A DNA stretch of 64,000 bases from Paramecium octaurelia (GCA_905182995.1 CAJJDP010000009.1:102365-166364); one strand, 5' to 3'. Counted from the first letter of the stretch, positions 48,778 to 61,900 are shown. Translations and numbers: made by a program. Notes: a model not told the origin generated them from the sequence alone.

Positions 48778-49551
48778 ATGGGAAATAATTGCTCTTATAA
48801 ATAATAAACGAGCGATAAAACTCAATTTGATTCACTAAATTTGAAAAGCAATTTGAAAGGAACATCAAAATCTAAATCAGATAGTTTAATAAACATAAGC
48901 CAGCTAACTTAAATGGAAATACCCAATGCTATGCTTCAGTCGCCTACTAAACCATTCATCCCTAAACAAAATGAAATTCGTTCATTAGTTAGAGTTCCGT
49001 CTGAAGAAAGTCTATTTTTGTCACAATTAAATGCAGAAAAAGTAAATGAACAAGAAAATAACTCTATCTACCAATAGTCGAAAAAATCAAAACCTCTTAT
49101 GGTTCTGAAATCTTCTCTTAAACGAAAAACAAAATAGAATCAAGCTTAAAGTCCTAACTTCTAATCTCCTAGTCCATAAGTGCAATAATAAATAAAATGC
49201 CGATCGCATTCTCCCTATTATTAAAGTTCAAAAGTTTAAATCAAAACAAAAAAGAGCATGGAATAAACTAAAAAAGGAAATCAATAGTAAGAGATGAAAC
49301 TAAAAAGGAAATATTCGGATGCTCCTATTTAAAAAGAGAGATCGCAAGTGATGAGAAGAAAAATTAGTGATATATGTGATGATCACAATTATATAATAGG
49401 AGTTGAGAATTATAGTCCTACGAAACTAAGAACTTATACTCCTACTTCAATTTTAAAGAGAAAAGATTCAGATATTGAGACTAACTCACCTATGAAAAAA
49501 CAAGTAAGATTTAAAGAGCAAGGACTTAATCGTAAGTTACATTATAACTGA
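48778..49551 (+). CDS. Candidate PP1-docking protein with N-myristoylation motif
   Basis: An intronless 257-residue, mostly disordered protein. The N-terminus MGNNCSYKQQ fits N-myristoylation with an adjacent palmitoylatable Cys. Near the C-terminus a SILK motif (residues 224-227) is followed by QVRF (242-245) after KK, the known paired docking motifs for protein phosphatase 1. Several SLKRK/ILKRK patches with phosphorylatable Ser-Pro lie between. Together these suggest a membrane-attached PP1 regulator. No domain supports it beyond the motifs, so confidence in function is moderate. Confidence 0.7.
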
Positions 49552-49570
49552 TTTGACAACAATATTATAA

Positions 49571-52289
49571 TCATTTTATGAATATTGGAAGTTCCCTGAT
49601 CTAATTTTCTATTTGATTACAAATTTAATCAATTTCATCAACATTTTACATTTTTCTATATTTTATTAGATCTGCTTCTTTAAACAAAGGAGATTCAAAT
49701 GTGTAAAAATCTAATTCCATTATTAAAATTGAATACAAACTCAATAATCTAGTTTGAACCCAATCTAATTCAGAAAATTTATTATTTGCTAATGTATTTG
49801 CTCTGATTTTTCCAATTGATGATACAACTCTTGGGTATATTTGAGTATATAGATATTTTTCAGCCTAATCCTTTATTGATTTCTTGATATCTAGGTTAAG
49901 AAGAGCTGCCATTTTTTATTATGAAATTTCATCCAATTTTTTTTTAGCCGTCATGCTCCTTTGAGCAAGCTCTAGCATCTCTAAAAACTCCTTTTCCATT
50001 ACTTTGTTCTACTCTACAATATTCTCTAATAATTATGCGTATTGAGGCGAAGATTTGAATTTTATAAAATCTTTAAGTTCAAAAATATTTTTTTATTTTT
50101 CCATATCTTTTTCAGTTATTTTTCTAATCTCATAAGCTCTCTAAAATTTAATTAATCAAGCAATTACTTTGAAAATAATGCATAATGGTACTATCCAAAT
50201 TGGTCCATGAATGCTCAGTTTTTCATTCAAATCTGCCACAGCAATTGTTATGTATTAAATAATCGCTAAATACGAATAATATCTTATTAGTCATAACATT
50301 TTACTTCTATACATATTCATTAAAAGTCTAGTTTAGATCTACCTAATTAACTTTAGGACTTTGAATAGTATCAACAGAGGGTTTCTATTGTTTTGAAACA
50401 TCTTGTTGGAGTGATTTGTTAGGTCTTATAATTGGAGGTTCTTCAATATCGTTGATGGATTAAGCCTTTTAATTCTTTATATTATTAGTTAGATCTTCTT
50501 CCTTTTTGGAAAATGTTGAATTTGATGTTAATTTATTATCCTGCTATGGTTTTTTGAAAAATTCTTACTTTTTTTCTTTCTCATTTCCTTAAGGTTAATT
50601 TTTATTCTAATTTGGATTTAAACTATTAGTTTGATGTAGTTTAATATCATCAACATCATCTTCATTAGTATTTTGGGCTAATTAAAAGGGAGTTTTTAAC
50701 TTTGGTTATTATTTATCATCTTTTTATTATTTTTAATTTTAACTAGACGCCTCTGATGGAAGTGATTTAAAATGAAAACTTTGATTATCATCTATAACTT
50801 AATTTTATTATTATTATTGAAATTAAGTTTATTTCTGAGGAATGTGGGTTATAAATTATTATTATTATTATTATTATTACTATTATTAATATTACTGTTA
50901 CTATTATTAGTATTATTGTTATTGTTATTATTATTATTATTGTTATTATGTATTCTGATTTTAATAGATATTTTATTTCGGAGATGTATAATTTGAGGGA
51001 ATTGAACTATTAGTATTAAAAAAGCTAGCTTCTTAATTCAAATTACGGTTTTAGCCAATTACAGGTTATGGATTCTAAGGCTTTGTAATACTTATGATAG
51101 GGGGTTGAGATCCATCAAATAAAAACGGAGACTTTTTTTCTATCCTTTGTTTTTGTTATGATTAATTATTAGTATTATTTTATTCCTTAAAACTCTTTTA
51201 AGATGTCTACTAGTATTAATCAGGCTATTGTGAAAAGAACTGATTTTGAGTTTTTGGATATTAAATTTAATTCATATCGGAAGTGTATAAATGTTAGCCA
51301 GTTTATTGGAAGAATGATTATTGGGTTGCAAGGTTAGCTATGTTTGATTAGTACTTTTTATTTTTAATATTATTAGTGATTATTTAAGATGCAAATACGT
51401 AAGAAGAGCATACTTTATTTGTTGATGGAGCCTATCTTCTTTATTTTTAGATGGCAGCTTTGACTGATTAATTATGGGCCGAGTTCATAATTTTCTAATC
51501 ATAAGATTATGGTCTGGCCGATCTTTGTGTTTAATTTTAACGATTGGTTTATGTGCCAATTTTCGTATTTGAGAAATCAAGTACACTTGAGGTAACTTTA
51601 GAAAAATCTTTTTTGGAATAGAACAATTTCCATTACCCAACTTCTTCAAAAGTCGGTCTTTAATTGGGATCTAATTTGAGCAGTTTTAATAAGCATTCTA
51701 AAACTTCATTATTAATTTTTTAATTTTCCGCTGCTTAATGAATAATAGCATCTATTTGATATTGGTCAGTGCACTATAATAATCTGTCGCTAATATCTCT
51801 ATTGTTTAACAAGTTAAAAATTAGTTAACCAAAAAGATAAGATTTAGTTTTCGTCGTATATTCTAGATCTTTATGCTTTTTCATTACATGTTGATTAATA
51901 CCATAATCAATGATAAAAACTTCATCCTCTTATACAAAAACATAATCTTAATCGAAATCTACAATTCCTTTAAGTTTCGAATACGATTAGTACAATTTAA
52001 GATAAAAGGATTTGAGGGATTCTGTTTTAACTTTTTACTCCAAGTTTGTCCACAAAGTGCTATCCTTATAGGATATTAAAATAAAATCCTCAAAATCCAG
52101 TTTTTCAAATATAAAATTGAATTCTTCTGCCCTTTCAAAAATCTATTGCTACATTTACGGAGTTAATGTTTGCTTTGGAAATATGTGTAACATATAAATC
52201 AAGTCATTATCATGTCTCCCTCTATATAATTATTAATAAGGGGACTCCTTATTGACGGGTAACTCAATCTCATAAGAACTGAGACTCAT
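49571..52289 (-). CDS. ULK-like pseudokinase with poly-Gln linker
   Basis: Two introns (22 and 27 nt) link two long frames into 889 residues. The N-terminal 230 residues form a degenerate kinase fold: IIDYGINQ stands for DFG (Asp128), and CLLKLLKLDPNQRPTFEEV is the usual C-lobe end, while the glycine loop, ATP lysine and HRD are not found. A low-complexity Q/N linker includes a poly-Gln run spelled by TAA/TAG/CAA. The C-terminal 220 residues are helical (NIFELKDFIKFKSSPQYAQL, QTRLLSLYSILIMELDFY) and resemble the C-terminus of the ULK-type kinase at 62-64 kb. Alternatively two genes overlap near 50318. Confidence 0.6.
50840..50955 (-). repeat. Poly-glutamine tract encoded by TAA/TAG/CAA
   Basis: On the minus strand about 35 consecutive codons are TAA, TAG, CAA or CAG, with rare TAC or TAT. 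In the ciliate code this is a glutamine run broken by tyrosines within the pseudokinase linker. On the plus strand it appears as TTA/TTG repeats (apparent poly-Leu), which is a shadow. Confidence 0.85.
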
Positions 52290-52413
52290 TTAAATTAATA
52301 TAAACTTCCTTTAATAATAAAAATTGAACAAGTAGTTATTTACATATTTTGTTTCTAATTCGAAAAATGAGTATATATTTGATGTGTTAATATTTTATTC
52401 CCTCTATAATTGC

Positions 52414-52993
52414 ATGTGGAGATAGAATTAACAATTGGTATTTAATTGTAACCAAAAATTGATTTCATAAACGATCTCTTCCTTGTATGTTGATTATTAC
52501 AAATGTGAAATTTGTATTTCATTATCAGTTGATATTTTTGATATTTATTTTTGACAATCATAGTTGTATATATTTTAAAAGGTGGACAAAATAAATTTGA
52601 TTATAAGAGACTTTCAAGCTAATTGCTGTTTTACAAAGAGTATCATAAGGAAGGAAGATAATAATAATTATCTGTTTGGGTTCAAATGAAAGATAAATTA
52701 AGTAAGCTATGATTATACATAAATACAAAGAAAGTAATTCTCACTTTTTGATTGCTATATGGAAATTAGTTTAAAATGTGAACAAATTAGAAAGTGCCAT
52801 TTAAGAATAAAAAAGAATTTAAGTTTATATTGGGTTTGAAGTTTTATTAATTTTTGGTAAAGTACTTTTAACGATAGAAAATGGATGGCTTTTTAGGGGA
52901 TACAATCAATTCAATAATGTTATTTTCTAAAAACGAAGTCAATGGATGAAAGTATGTAAGGCTGAAATCAATACTTTCAAATAGAATAAATGA
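52414..52993 (+). CDS. Unknown protein, 5' exon uncertain
   Basis: The 3' two exons are convincing: GQNKFDYKRLSSQLLFYKEY... QLSVWVQMKDKLK, a 29-nt intron, then SNSHFLIAIWKLVQNVNKLE ending FKQNK. Upstream, an ATG at 52414 (MWRQNQQLVFNCNQKLI) opens a frame, but a TGA near 52550 and the frame change could not be bridged with a normal intron. Translation may begin elsewhere or the region may be decayed. No family is recognised. Confidence 0.4.
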
Positions 52994-53061
52994 TATCCTA
53001 AATCTTGTTGTTTAAATCAGAATAAGAAAATAATTCGATTTCATAATTATTATTTATATAA

Positions 53062-54676
53062 ATGCTTTTAGTATTGCTAGCCTCGTTGGCTTATGCTCAA
53101 CACATTATTTTTTAAGATGATTTTAACGCTGGTGAAATTAATGCATAATTATGGGAAAAATCTGATGTTGCAAAAATAGTTCCTTGTCCTGGAACAACAA
53201 ATGACTATTGTGTGAACATTGTCAGGAAGTCATATGGTGGTGGATTAAAATCAATGCCTTTTGGGATTGAAATGGAATAAGATGTTACAATAGAATTTAA
53301 ATATCTAACAAAATCCACTCCTAATAGAGGAGTGCATTCTGGATTATTTGTTGGCTATACTGATAACACTGATGACAAGAAAAGCGGATTTTGCTGGTTT
53401 GCTTCGGGTTATTCGTACTACAGCGACTTTTTTAATTAAACTTCCTAAAAGACTGATCAAGCTTATTTATGTCCTAATGATGAATCTGTCTTGATACAAG
53501 ACCTTCTAAATGACTGGAAAACTGTATTTTTAAATATTAATATTGTAGATTAAATACACAATTCCGTCGAAAACTTTAAAAACAAAGAATTAATCTTTAT
53601 TGTCTTTGGTATTTTAAGATTTTGTGAATGAAAACACAGAAGGAGCCTATTATATTACTAAAATACTTGTTTATTACAATAAGAATTGCACAGCCAAGTG
53701 TGAGAAATGCACAACCTTTTACGATTGCACAAGTTGTTAAGACCCTTACAGATGGCTTGAAGGTAAATGCTATAAGTCGGATTGTGGAGACAGTTTAGAA
53801 CTATCTATCCCTTATTCTAAGGATTCTTTAGTGGAGAGTTCAACCTCTACTACTTATTCAGCTACAATTAAAATACCAGGTTATGATTTTCAAGCTTGTT
53901 GGCCTGCTTAATGGGTAACTCTAGGCATGGAAGACGGCAAATTTACAGAATTAATATTCTCCTATGAAACAGCCTCCACAGCCAAATTAATTTTAAATTA
54001 ATACAATATGACAACTGCTAATTGCAAATAACATGACAATTCTAATATCTTTACATGCTCCTTCCATTTCAATGTGCATTTTAATGAGCAAATCATGTAT
54101 GAAAGAAATTGGACTGCTACAATTGATTATTCAAAATCAAGTATCACAAGTTTATAGGTACCACCTAAAACTCTTAATCCACCAGCATTGGTCATTACTA
54201 TTGAATAACAACTTGATTACTGCGAGAATGCAAATGATTGCTAATGGACAACAGGCAAAATTACTTTAGTTCTTAATTAAAAATTCAAGGTTAGGTTGAC
54301 AATTAAAGATTCAAATCTTAAGAATTGGAAATTGGAATAAGGCTATGTAAAATTATAGGGAACAGGAACCCTAGTTAATCTACCGATTTTGGAGACTGTT
54401 ATAGGGGAAGGTGAAATAATTTACACTGTTAGATTGGCTATCAAAGGAGAGAAGGGTAATGGACTTGCTGTTACAGCCAAAATCATAAATCCAAATGCAG
54501 CAGGTAGCAGAAGGAGAAGAGCTCTTTAAGAGAATACAAGTTCTTAATTGGCAGTGGGTAATTTAAATGGTACTTAGATCACATTCAAATCCAGATAACT
54601 TGTTATAGAGGATGATCCTGAGTTTTCTTAATTAATATTGATGCCATTATTACTTTTTGCAATTTTGGGATTTTGA
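53062..54676 (+). CDS. Secreted Cys-rich surface protein, possibly GPI-anchored
   Basis: One 25-nt intron gives 529 residues. MLLVLLASLAYAQ is a clear signal peptide. The first 180 residues have a beta-rich look with scattered Cys and FGIEMEQDVTIEFKYL. A short Cys cluster follows (CTAKCEKCTTFYDCTSC). The C-terminus is RQLVIEDDPEFSQ then LILMPLLLFAILGF, a hydrophobic tail directly before the stop, as in GPI-anchored proteins or a short membrane anchor. A RRRR cluster lies upstream of it. Paramecium surface antigens are GPI-anchored, but this one lacks their Cys periodicity. Function unknown. Confidence 0.75.
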
Positions 54677-54743
54677 TATTGCAAATAGGACATTAAACAA
54701 ATAAAATAATTTAATATATTTATTATGTGATTATTTCAACAAA

Positions 54744-55449
54744 TCATTTTCTTAGGGCTTAGAAAATCTTCAATTTATCCAATTTACCATGTTATCTCAA
54801 TTTGTGAACGTGAGTACCATAGTATTATAATTCATCCTATATATTAATATATTGTATTATTACATTAGCCTTATATTTGAGATAGTCAGATCTGAAATAG
54901 TTAGTGAATCCCCATTTGGCTGAGACAACAATCTTTTATCTTCCTGGGAACTTGTTCTTTCCTCTTCTCAAAGCTTCCATAGCGTGATTGATTGAAGCAT
55001 CCTTGCATCTCAAAGAGTAAAGAATGCTGCCAATTTTGACTCTGGCACATAATCCATTTGGTTTACCGAAGGCACCTCTCATACCAGTTTAAAGTCTATC
55101 TGCACCAGCACATGAAAGCATCTTGTTGATTCTGAGTACGTGCCATGGGTGGACTCTGCATCTAAGATGGAATGCGTCTTTTCCGACTTTCTTAATCATA
55201 TATTTATTGATGGCGACTCTGCATGCTTCTAAGGCTTCTGATGAGATTTGTTCCTTTTCATCTGAAACAATGTGGATGGCAGCCTAATTCATATTAATTA
55301 TTCAATACTGGGAATTCATCAACGTTGGCCTTCTTTCTTCCGACATCATAGATTCTAATTTTAGCATCTGGAACACCTCTGTTATATCTGGACTTGGGGA
55401 ATGGTTTACCATTACTCACTCTATAGCATCTTGCTGGTCTTCTGCCCAT
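54744..55449 (-). CDS. RPL10: Large-subunit ribosomal protein uL16
   Basis: Two introns (25 and 27 nt) give 217 residues, close to the 214 of human RPL10. Identity is strong: [78 protein letters not shown] and [15 protein letters not shown]. uL16 closes the late 60S subunit and the P-site loop. The codons are GC-richer than in neighbours, as expected for high expression. Confidence 0.97.
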
Positions 55450-55669
55450 TTTTATTTAAATAAAATATAAAAGATTAAAAATTTTTTTGAAATCATTCAT
55501 TCACACATTTTATTTCCAAATTTTGAATCCTTCTCTTTTCCAATAATTATTTGCATTTAAATTATTTCACTATAAATTAATCTTATTTAAACTTTCTCAC
55601 TTAATAATTTCTAAACTATTATATTTGTCATTATTAGCTTGATAACACTATTTCAATATTTAATTAAAT

Positions 55670-55994
55670 ATGAAGAATATGCTGCTGATTCCCTTTTATC
55701 GAATGACAGTAGTTACTCCTAAGAGATATTTCATTCTCTAAATTAATCAACCTACTAATTTATAAACTTAAAGTCTCTTTGATTAAGGTCATCTATTATT
55801 CGCAGCAAAGAAAGATTAGGGAATGATGTACATTTTTAACACAAAGGGTGAAGTCATCCCCTATGATTTCGCTACTCAAGTATGCTCCTCACTTATCTTA
55901 GGACAGCACTTACAATAATTTAAAAATTGAGGAAATTGAATTAAGAACACAAGGAGAATGGAAATAATTATCACATCTATATAAATTTAGATGA
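55670..55994 (+). CDS. Small unknown protein
   Basis: One 22-nt intron gives 100 residues. It starts MKNMLLIPFYRMTVVTPKRY and contains GHLLFAAKKDQGMMYIFNT and GEVIPYDFATQ before a charged C-terminus ending HLYKFR. The composition is that of a compact beta-rich protein. A mitochondrial N-terminus is conceivable. No family is recognised. Confidence 0.5.
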
Positions 55995-56053
55995 ATTATG
56001 ATTGTTATATTTTATATGTTGAGTTTGAAGGATTATAAATGAAGATATAAATC

Positions 56054-57336
56054 TCATTGCTTAATGACATAATCTATTAAATTATCTAATTACAAATGAG
56101 TAATATTGAAATCCTTCAAATTTGGCTATTCGGAAGCTTCTATCAAATATTCTAATAGATATTTGAGTTCTGAATCTTCCTAATTATCATGCCATTCCAA
56201 AATTGGGATTCCGTTCTCAACCTGCAAACCGAAAGAATGAACAAGGTTGTCGATTATTAGAGACCTATCCAAGTCTAAATCCTTTATGATTCTCAAGTCC
56301 TTGATAAAAAAACCATTTTTTGTTTCCATACAATTAGCCCTAGATAGGATTCCACTGATATATTATTTCAGAGGATCAAGATAATTCACAATAGTTTAGG
56401 CATACTATTAAGACGAAGCTGTATAAATATAGATTGTATAATATTAGGCCAACTCTTGCAAAAAGTAGCTTGTATATGGTCTGATATTTATTCCAACCTA
56501 CATTAAATTATATATGTACATCTGTTTCAGATCCATCATCATTTTATTATTTCAACTTAACGGATGGTGTCTCTCTTGAATGACAAGCATGAATCAATGT
56601 TTCATCAAGATCAAGGAATATTGTGTTTACTTTATTTGGATTGATTTTGTTTAAGGTTACTTTTTTCTTTTCGACGAATTATTCTGAAGGCCCTTTGAGA
56701 CATTTTCTCGAATAAATTAGCCCTCTTTAAGTTACAATTAAATGTTTTTCGAATACTAACTCATCTACTTTTGGACTGAATATCAAATGACGAAATGGGT
56801 GTTCCATCAACTTGTCCTCCTTTGATTATTCAACTTGTTTTAGACTCTTCATTGACATAGGTTTGGATTTCATTTATTTCAACTTAGGGTTAACTTTTAT
56901 TTTCTCTTAAATCTTTCTAAGTTGTTCTTCCATAGTTTTATTTTATTCATCTGGTTATTGTGATTGGATATTCAAACTTTATTTAATTTCTTTTTCAATT
57001 ACTTCTGGTTCTTCATCTTTATCGCCTTCATTCATAGTTATTACTCTCTGAGTACTAAAGCGTGATAGTTTTGGAACTAATATTCAAATAAATATCGTTA
57101 CTAAATGTTTTTGGAACTGACTCCCCTTTTGAACTGCTTTTTTCACTATCCTCATTGTCAAATGGCGAAGCCATAGAACTCAAACCTTATAATGGCTTTG
57201 GTTTTGGTTTTGGAGTGAAATCAAATGAAAGTGTTGTATCCACATCATCTTCACTTTAGAAAGATTATTTTGAACATGGAGACGATCTGAAATGTAAAGA
57301 CCTGGCACTATACTTTATATTGAGAAGCTAATCCAT
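56054..57336 (-). CDS. SCP/NIF-type HAD phosphatase (CTD small phosphatase-like)
   Basis: Two introns (25 and 22 nt) give 411 residues. The C-terminal 180 residues are a haloacid-dehalogenase phosphatase: IFLDLDETLIHACH with the DxDxT nucleophiles Asp234 and Asp236, INIRPYTSYFLQELAQYYTI, YIYTASSQQYAQTIVNYLDP, LIIDNLVHSFGLQVENGIPI. These match the FCP1/SCP (NIF) domain, which removes phosphate from RNA polymerase II tails or other targets. The N-terminal half is charged and disordered. SCP-like genes are expanded in ciliates. The substrate is unknown. Confidence 0.9.
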
Positions 57337-57573
57337 AATAATTTTGATTATTAAATGAAAACTTTAATAAATTATAATCTGTTTAAAAATACTGATGAAT
57401 AGAAAATAGTTAATAATTAATAACTATTCTCATTAAGTAGTTTAAATCCAATTTCATATCTATGTATCATCAGTTGTACGATCACAAGCATGTCAGTAAT
57501 AATTTACTAATATACATAATTATTCTTAAGAAAATTCTGAGTAGATTAAATTTATTTGTAAATATCAAATTAC

Positions 57574-60500
57574 TCAAATTTAAGTAGCTTCAAACTCACA
57601 TTAATAATAAGATGCTTAAAGGGGATCAAACAATTCCGCATCCTTAGGCTTTGTATTAGATACAAACTCGTTAAACTCAGACTAAGTCTCCAAGTTCATC
57701 ATCTATGTTACCATACCTTAACTAACAGGAATAATAATAATTATTACCCATATAATTGTAAACTTAATTTTGATTTGTTGTCAATGAATGAATTTCTATA
57801 AAACTCAATCAGTTCCTATTTTGATATTTTCTTTATTTCTTCAATTGCAACTTATCTATCCTCAAATTCAATAGTTCCAGCACTAATATATTTCCAAAGG
57901 CGATCACCTTCTTCACTCAAACTTTATGGGTTTTCCTTTAAATCAGTAATTACTCCATGTTTAAGATGTTGGAATTCTCTATTGTTCATTTACTCCAAAT
58001 AGACTGAGAATTTATCTAAGAAATCATCAATAATTTGATTAACTTTCATTGGAATTTCTGTGCTTCCTTACACTAAAATCAAAGCTCCATCCACACAGCC
58101 TGCTGTTTTAAATTCTACTGCTACAACATAGCCTAATTATAAATCAGTTCGTAAATAATTATAAGCTTATTAATTAAGAATTGGTTCTAATAATTTAATA
58201 AATGCCTAATTCATCTACTTTCTTTATCCAATTTAATAATAATTTAAAGTGACTCCATTAATATCATCATCATTTCCTGATTCTATAAATCTCGAATCTA
58301 TAAGGTTTTTTCCTTTTAAATTTATGATTGCCACCTTATCTTGAATATTATCAGAAACAGATGATTACTCTCTGTTATTTGTACATGATTGAACCTCATC
58401 CGAAATCTTAGTTGCTTCAGATTAATCAATATTTCCAATAAACAAACTAGAGTATTACACATTATTCATGATATCTCTAACATCTTTAAGCATTTCCGAT
58501 TATGTAATTTAATCAATCTCTTCTATAACTTTGGCAGGATCATGAGAATCCTTTTGTAATAATTAGGGTAAATATATTTAGATGGCTTATTCAAATAAAT
58601 TATCTTGATACATATTCTTAATTGACAACAGCAATGATTATTTGGCTATTTCAAATCTTTTTGACTCAGTAAGTTCAACGAAACTTTTAGATTTATCCCT
58701 AAATGGATTCAAACAGGAACATAGTTTCTTAAATAGATTTCTCACATGTTCACTAAATCCATAAACCTTTATTTGAGTCTTCTTATTCATATCCAATTCA
58801 TAAGAATATCCAGTAGATAAAGGTAATTTTAATTCCTTTGATATGATTTCATCTGCCATAAAGTTATACAACCTTAATGAAGTGAATTGTCGTAAACTCA
58901 AAGTTTTTTGATACTTCATTTACAAAGCCCCAAAAATAAATGGTACTTTATAAGAGGTTTAGCTCTTCCACCATTCTTGCTATTCTTTGTTGAGTAAAAT
59001 TGGATAGTGATTTTATTTTTAGTATTTATGTTCTTCTAATGAACATTACTCATCACTATATTGATTCAAATCTTAACCTGCCATCAAAAACAAGTTTAAT
59101 TTACTTTGCTAATCCAAAGTCTTTAGTTTATCAGAATGAACTATTTTTGGCAATTTTGATTCCGATGATTCACATAAAGAGATTAATTCCACATTATCAG
59201 GAATAAATTCATTTTATTTAGGTTTTTCAAATATATCCTATAATTTTTCATCCTTTTTAGATATAAAATTAATAAAATGCTCATCAAATTTCTATTTTGA
59301 ATAAACAAGTCTATATAAATTATTTTTTTCATATAGCTACTTATCCTATAGAAATTATTTATTATTCTTGTTATCATCTTCTTTTTCATTAGTATAAAAA
59401 TATTGATGGTCACCTATCAAAACGATTAAATTTTATGTATTCTTTAATTATCCTATATAATCTAATATTAAATCCTTATCCAAAGTCTCAATAATGAATT
59501 CTGAGGAAAGTACTTCCTTTGGTTTCTATCTGTTTAACACTTTGGCCATAGTTGATGTATCCAATTATTAGGTTAGATAGTTGAAATTCAATTTAGAAAT
59601 CTTGCTTTACTCTTTGAATACTTGGTTGATATATTCGTCGTCAGATAACCATTCTTCTAATTTTTGGATATAATTGAATATAATTTTAGTGATTTCAGCA
59701 ACAACTTCCTCATTCTCTTTAGATTTCTCTGTTAAGACTATCTCCATCATGTAATTTGTAAATGAGGACTCTTCCATGAAAACTTCAGAGGAAAGTGAAA
59801 TAATTAAGTTTTACTCCTTCAAGTAATCTATTAGATTTCCATTTTATATAATGTAATCTAAAAATTCAATTGGTTTTTAATGAGTGAACTTTTCTCTTCC
59901 TTTAAGCTGCCAATTTAATGTTAATTATTCTTTTTCAGTTTTATATTTGCATAAAATTCCAAATTAGAATGGAAATGCTGGAAATTGTGGAGGTTATAAA
60001 TTTAAATTCTTGATACGATTAAAAGGCTTAATCAATCGTTCCATTTCTTATAAACCGATTCTACTCTAAATAACCAAACTCATTAAGTTTGAGGAATAAT
60101 ATTATTCAAAAAATGACTGTAATGCATTTTCAATACCCTTCTTTTTCAAAACTTCATTATTACCTAGACTAAATCTACTTGCAGGGTGTTTAGGATCAGC
60201 AAACAAAGTAAATAAATTTTAGATTTTCCATTCTTCTGAGGACACATCTATCTCGTATTCTGAATTGACAGCGTTTTTCTCTCTATCTACTAAATCTTCA
60301 TTAAAAAGAGGGTCGATAAAAAAGTGAGCAAATGTATCTAAAGCTTTATCTAAGTATTATGATGTAATTTCAAAATAATAATTGGTATTAGTAGCATCAG
60401 TGTATGCATTAGAACTTCCAGATCCTTTCGCCAATAATTCATCGAAGTAATCAGGTCTGGGATATTTAGCGGAGCCAACAAACAACATATGCTCACAAAA

Positions 60501-60833
60501 ATGTGCTAAACCAGGATATTCGCTTGGTTCATTCCAAGATCCTACTGACACATCCATAGCAGCAGAAGCAATTTCTGAGTTCGGATCGTGTATAAGTAAT
60601 ACTTTTAACTTGTTTTCCAATTCAATATATTTGTAGGATTTTGGATCTATTAAAGGTTTAATAATAGCCCCTTGATGCTTTTCGTTTTCCAATTCTATGA
60701 AATTATAATTGTTTGTTGATGTCTTTGCTTCTCCAACCTAAATAGTATTCTGTTATTAAGCGAAAGTAGGGATACCAACTAATAGTATCAATAAGACAAA
60801 TGATAGCTAAATCTAATAAAAGAGTTAAGGCAT
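57574..60833 (-). CDS. IDE-like: Secreted insulinase-type metalloprotease (M16)
   Basis: One 26-nt intron near the 3' end gives 1077 residues. A signal peptide is visible (LSFVLLILLVGIPTFA). The inverted zinc motif HFCEH lies at 111-115 and the third zinc ligand Glu192 in AVNSEYE, 81 residues on, exactly the spacing of insulin-degrading enzyme. Family segments SFNEYPGLAHFCEHMLF-like, KYPRPDYFDELLAKGSGSSN and RYTNYYFEI-like follow in order, and the four M16 domains are expected to fill the length. Such enzymes degrade short peptides in a closed chamber. Secretion or ER/vacuole targeting is unusual for IDE and likely here. Confidence 0.93.
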
Positions 60834-60892
60834 TGTTATTATATTGCAAAAACGATTAATATTATAACAAGTATAAATTAAATTGAAAAATA

Positions 60893-61774
60893 ATGAGTGA
60901 AAGAAAGAAATGGTGTGAAGTCTGCAAGATGTTAATACCATACACAAGAGCTGCTATTCAGGATCATGAGAATACTGCTAAACATAAAAAGAACAAGGAA
61001 TATCATTTAAGAGAATTGAACAAGAAGGCAAGAATTGAACATAAATAATATAATAAAGCATATGATACAATCCCTTAGCCTTCTAAAGGCTTTAAAAATT
61101 AGAATTAGAAAAAGGAGGAACATAATTATCATTAAGCTGTTGAAAATGAGTATACAGGAGAAAATTAATAATAATAATCAAAAGTAGCAGATCAATTGGG
61201 ATTTTTTGCAGAAGGCAAAGTGTGGATATTAGAAAAAGAAGATGATACAGGAAAATTGAGATTTAGAAATACAATTACTGGAACAATCAATTATGAAAAA
61301 CCTATGGGGTTGATGTTAGAAGATTATGAAGAAGAAGCATGGGAAGAATATCAATAGAACCCTGTTGAAAATGTAGATAAAGAATTAGTTGTGAAGGTTG
61401 GTTAGTGGGAAGTTGTTAAAACTGAAGACACTTTTTTAAAGAAATTTAAGGTAGAAACGTCTGAGTCAGAAGAAGGAGAAGCAGAATTTAATCATGAAGA
61501 GTAGTTAGCAGAGAAGATTGAATAAGATATTAAGGAAGGCACAATCAAAAATTAGTAAGAACTTGTTAAGGAAGTCTTAATATTTGGGTAAATTGGAAAG
61601 GACAAAAACAGAATATTGTAATAAAAATTAATTGAATTGGCAGACAAGGATGTTGAATTAAAAGACATTCTACCATAAATGTAATAAAAGAACAATAAAA
61701 ATGAAGAAATTAACACTTCGGGGTTGTTTAATAAAAAGTCATTCAAAAAGACAAAAGTTGATTACTTCTAATGA
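60893..61774 (+). CDS. WBP4: WBP4/FBP21-like splicing factor
   Basis: An intronless 293-residue protein. It begins with a matrin/U1-type zinc finger: KKWCEVCKMLIPYTRAAIQD followed by HENTAKHKKNKEYH, the CxxC...H...H pattern of WBP4. A charged middle includes one degenerate WW-like segment (GKVWILEKEDDTGKL, then YEKP). The end NKKSFKKTKVDYFQ resembles the conserved WBP4 C-terminus. WBP4 is a spliceosomal B-complex protein that binds proline-rich splicing factors. The lost canonical WW tryptophans make proline binding doubtful. Confidence 0.75.
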
Positions 61775-61900
61775 AAATTGATTTTTACAATATTTCTATT
61801 CTAAAATGAGATTTAAATGTAGTGGCTATTTTTATAATAATTAATTCGATTATATTTATTTAGAAAATCGTTAATAAGGAAATTTAATTATTTTCAAATA

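Noticed and set aside
50772-50996. Leucine-rich plus-strand frame
   Set aside because: It is the antisense of the poly-glutamine tract of the pseudokinase.
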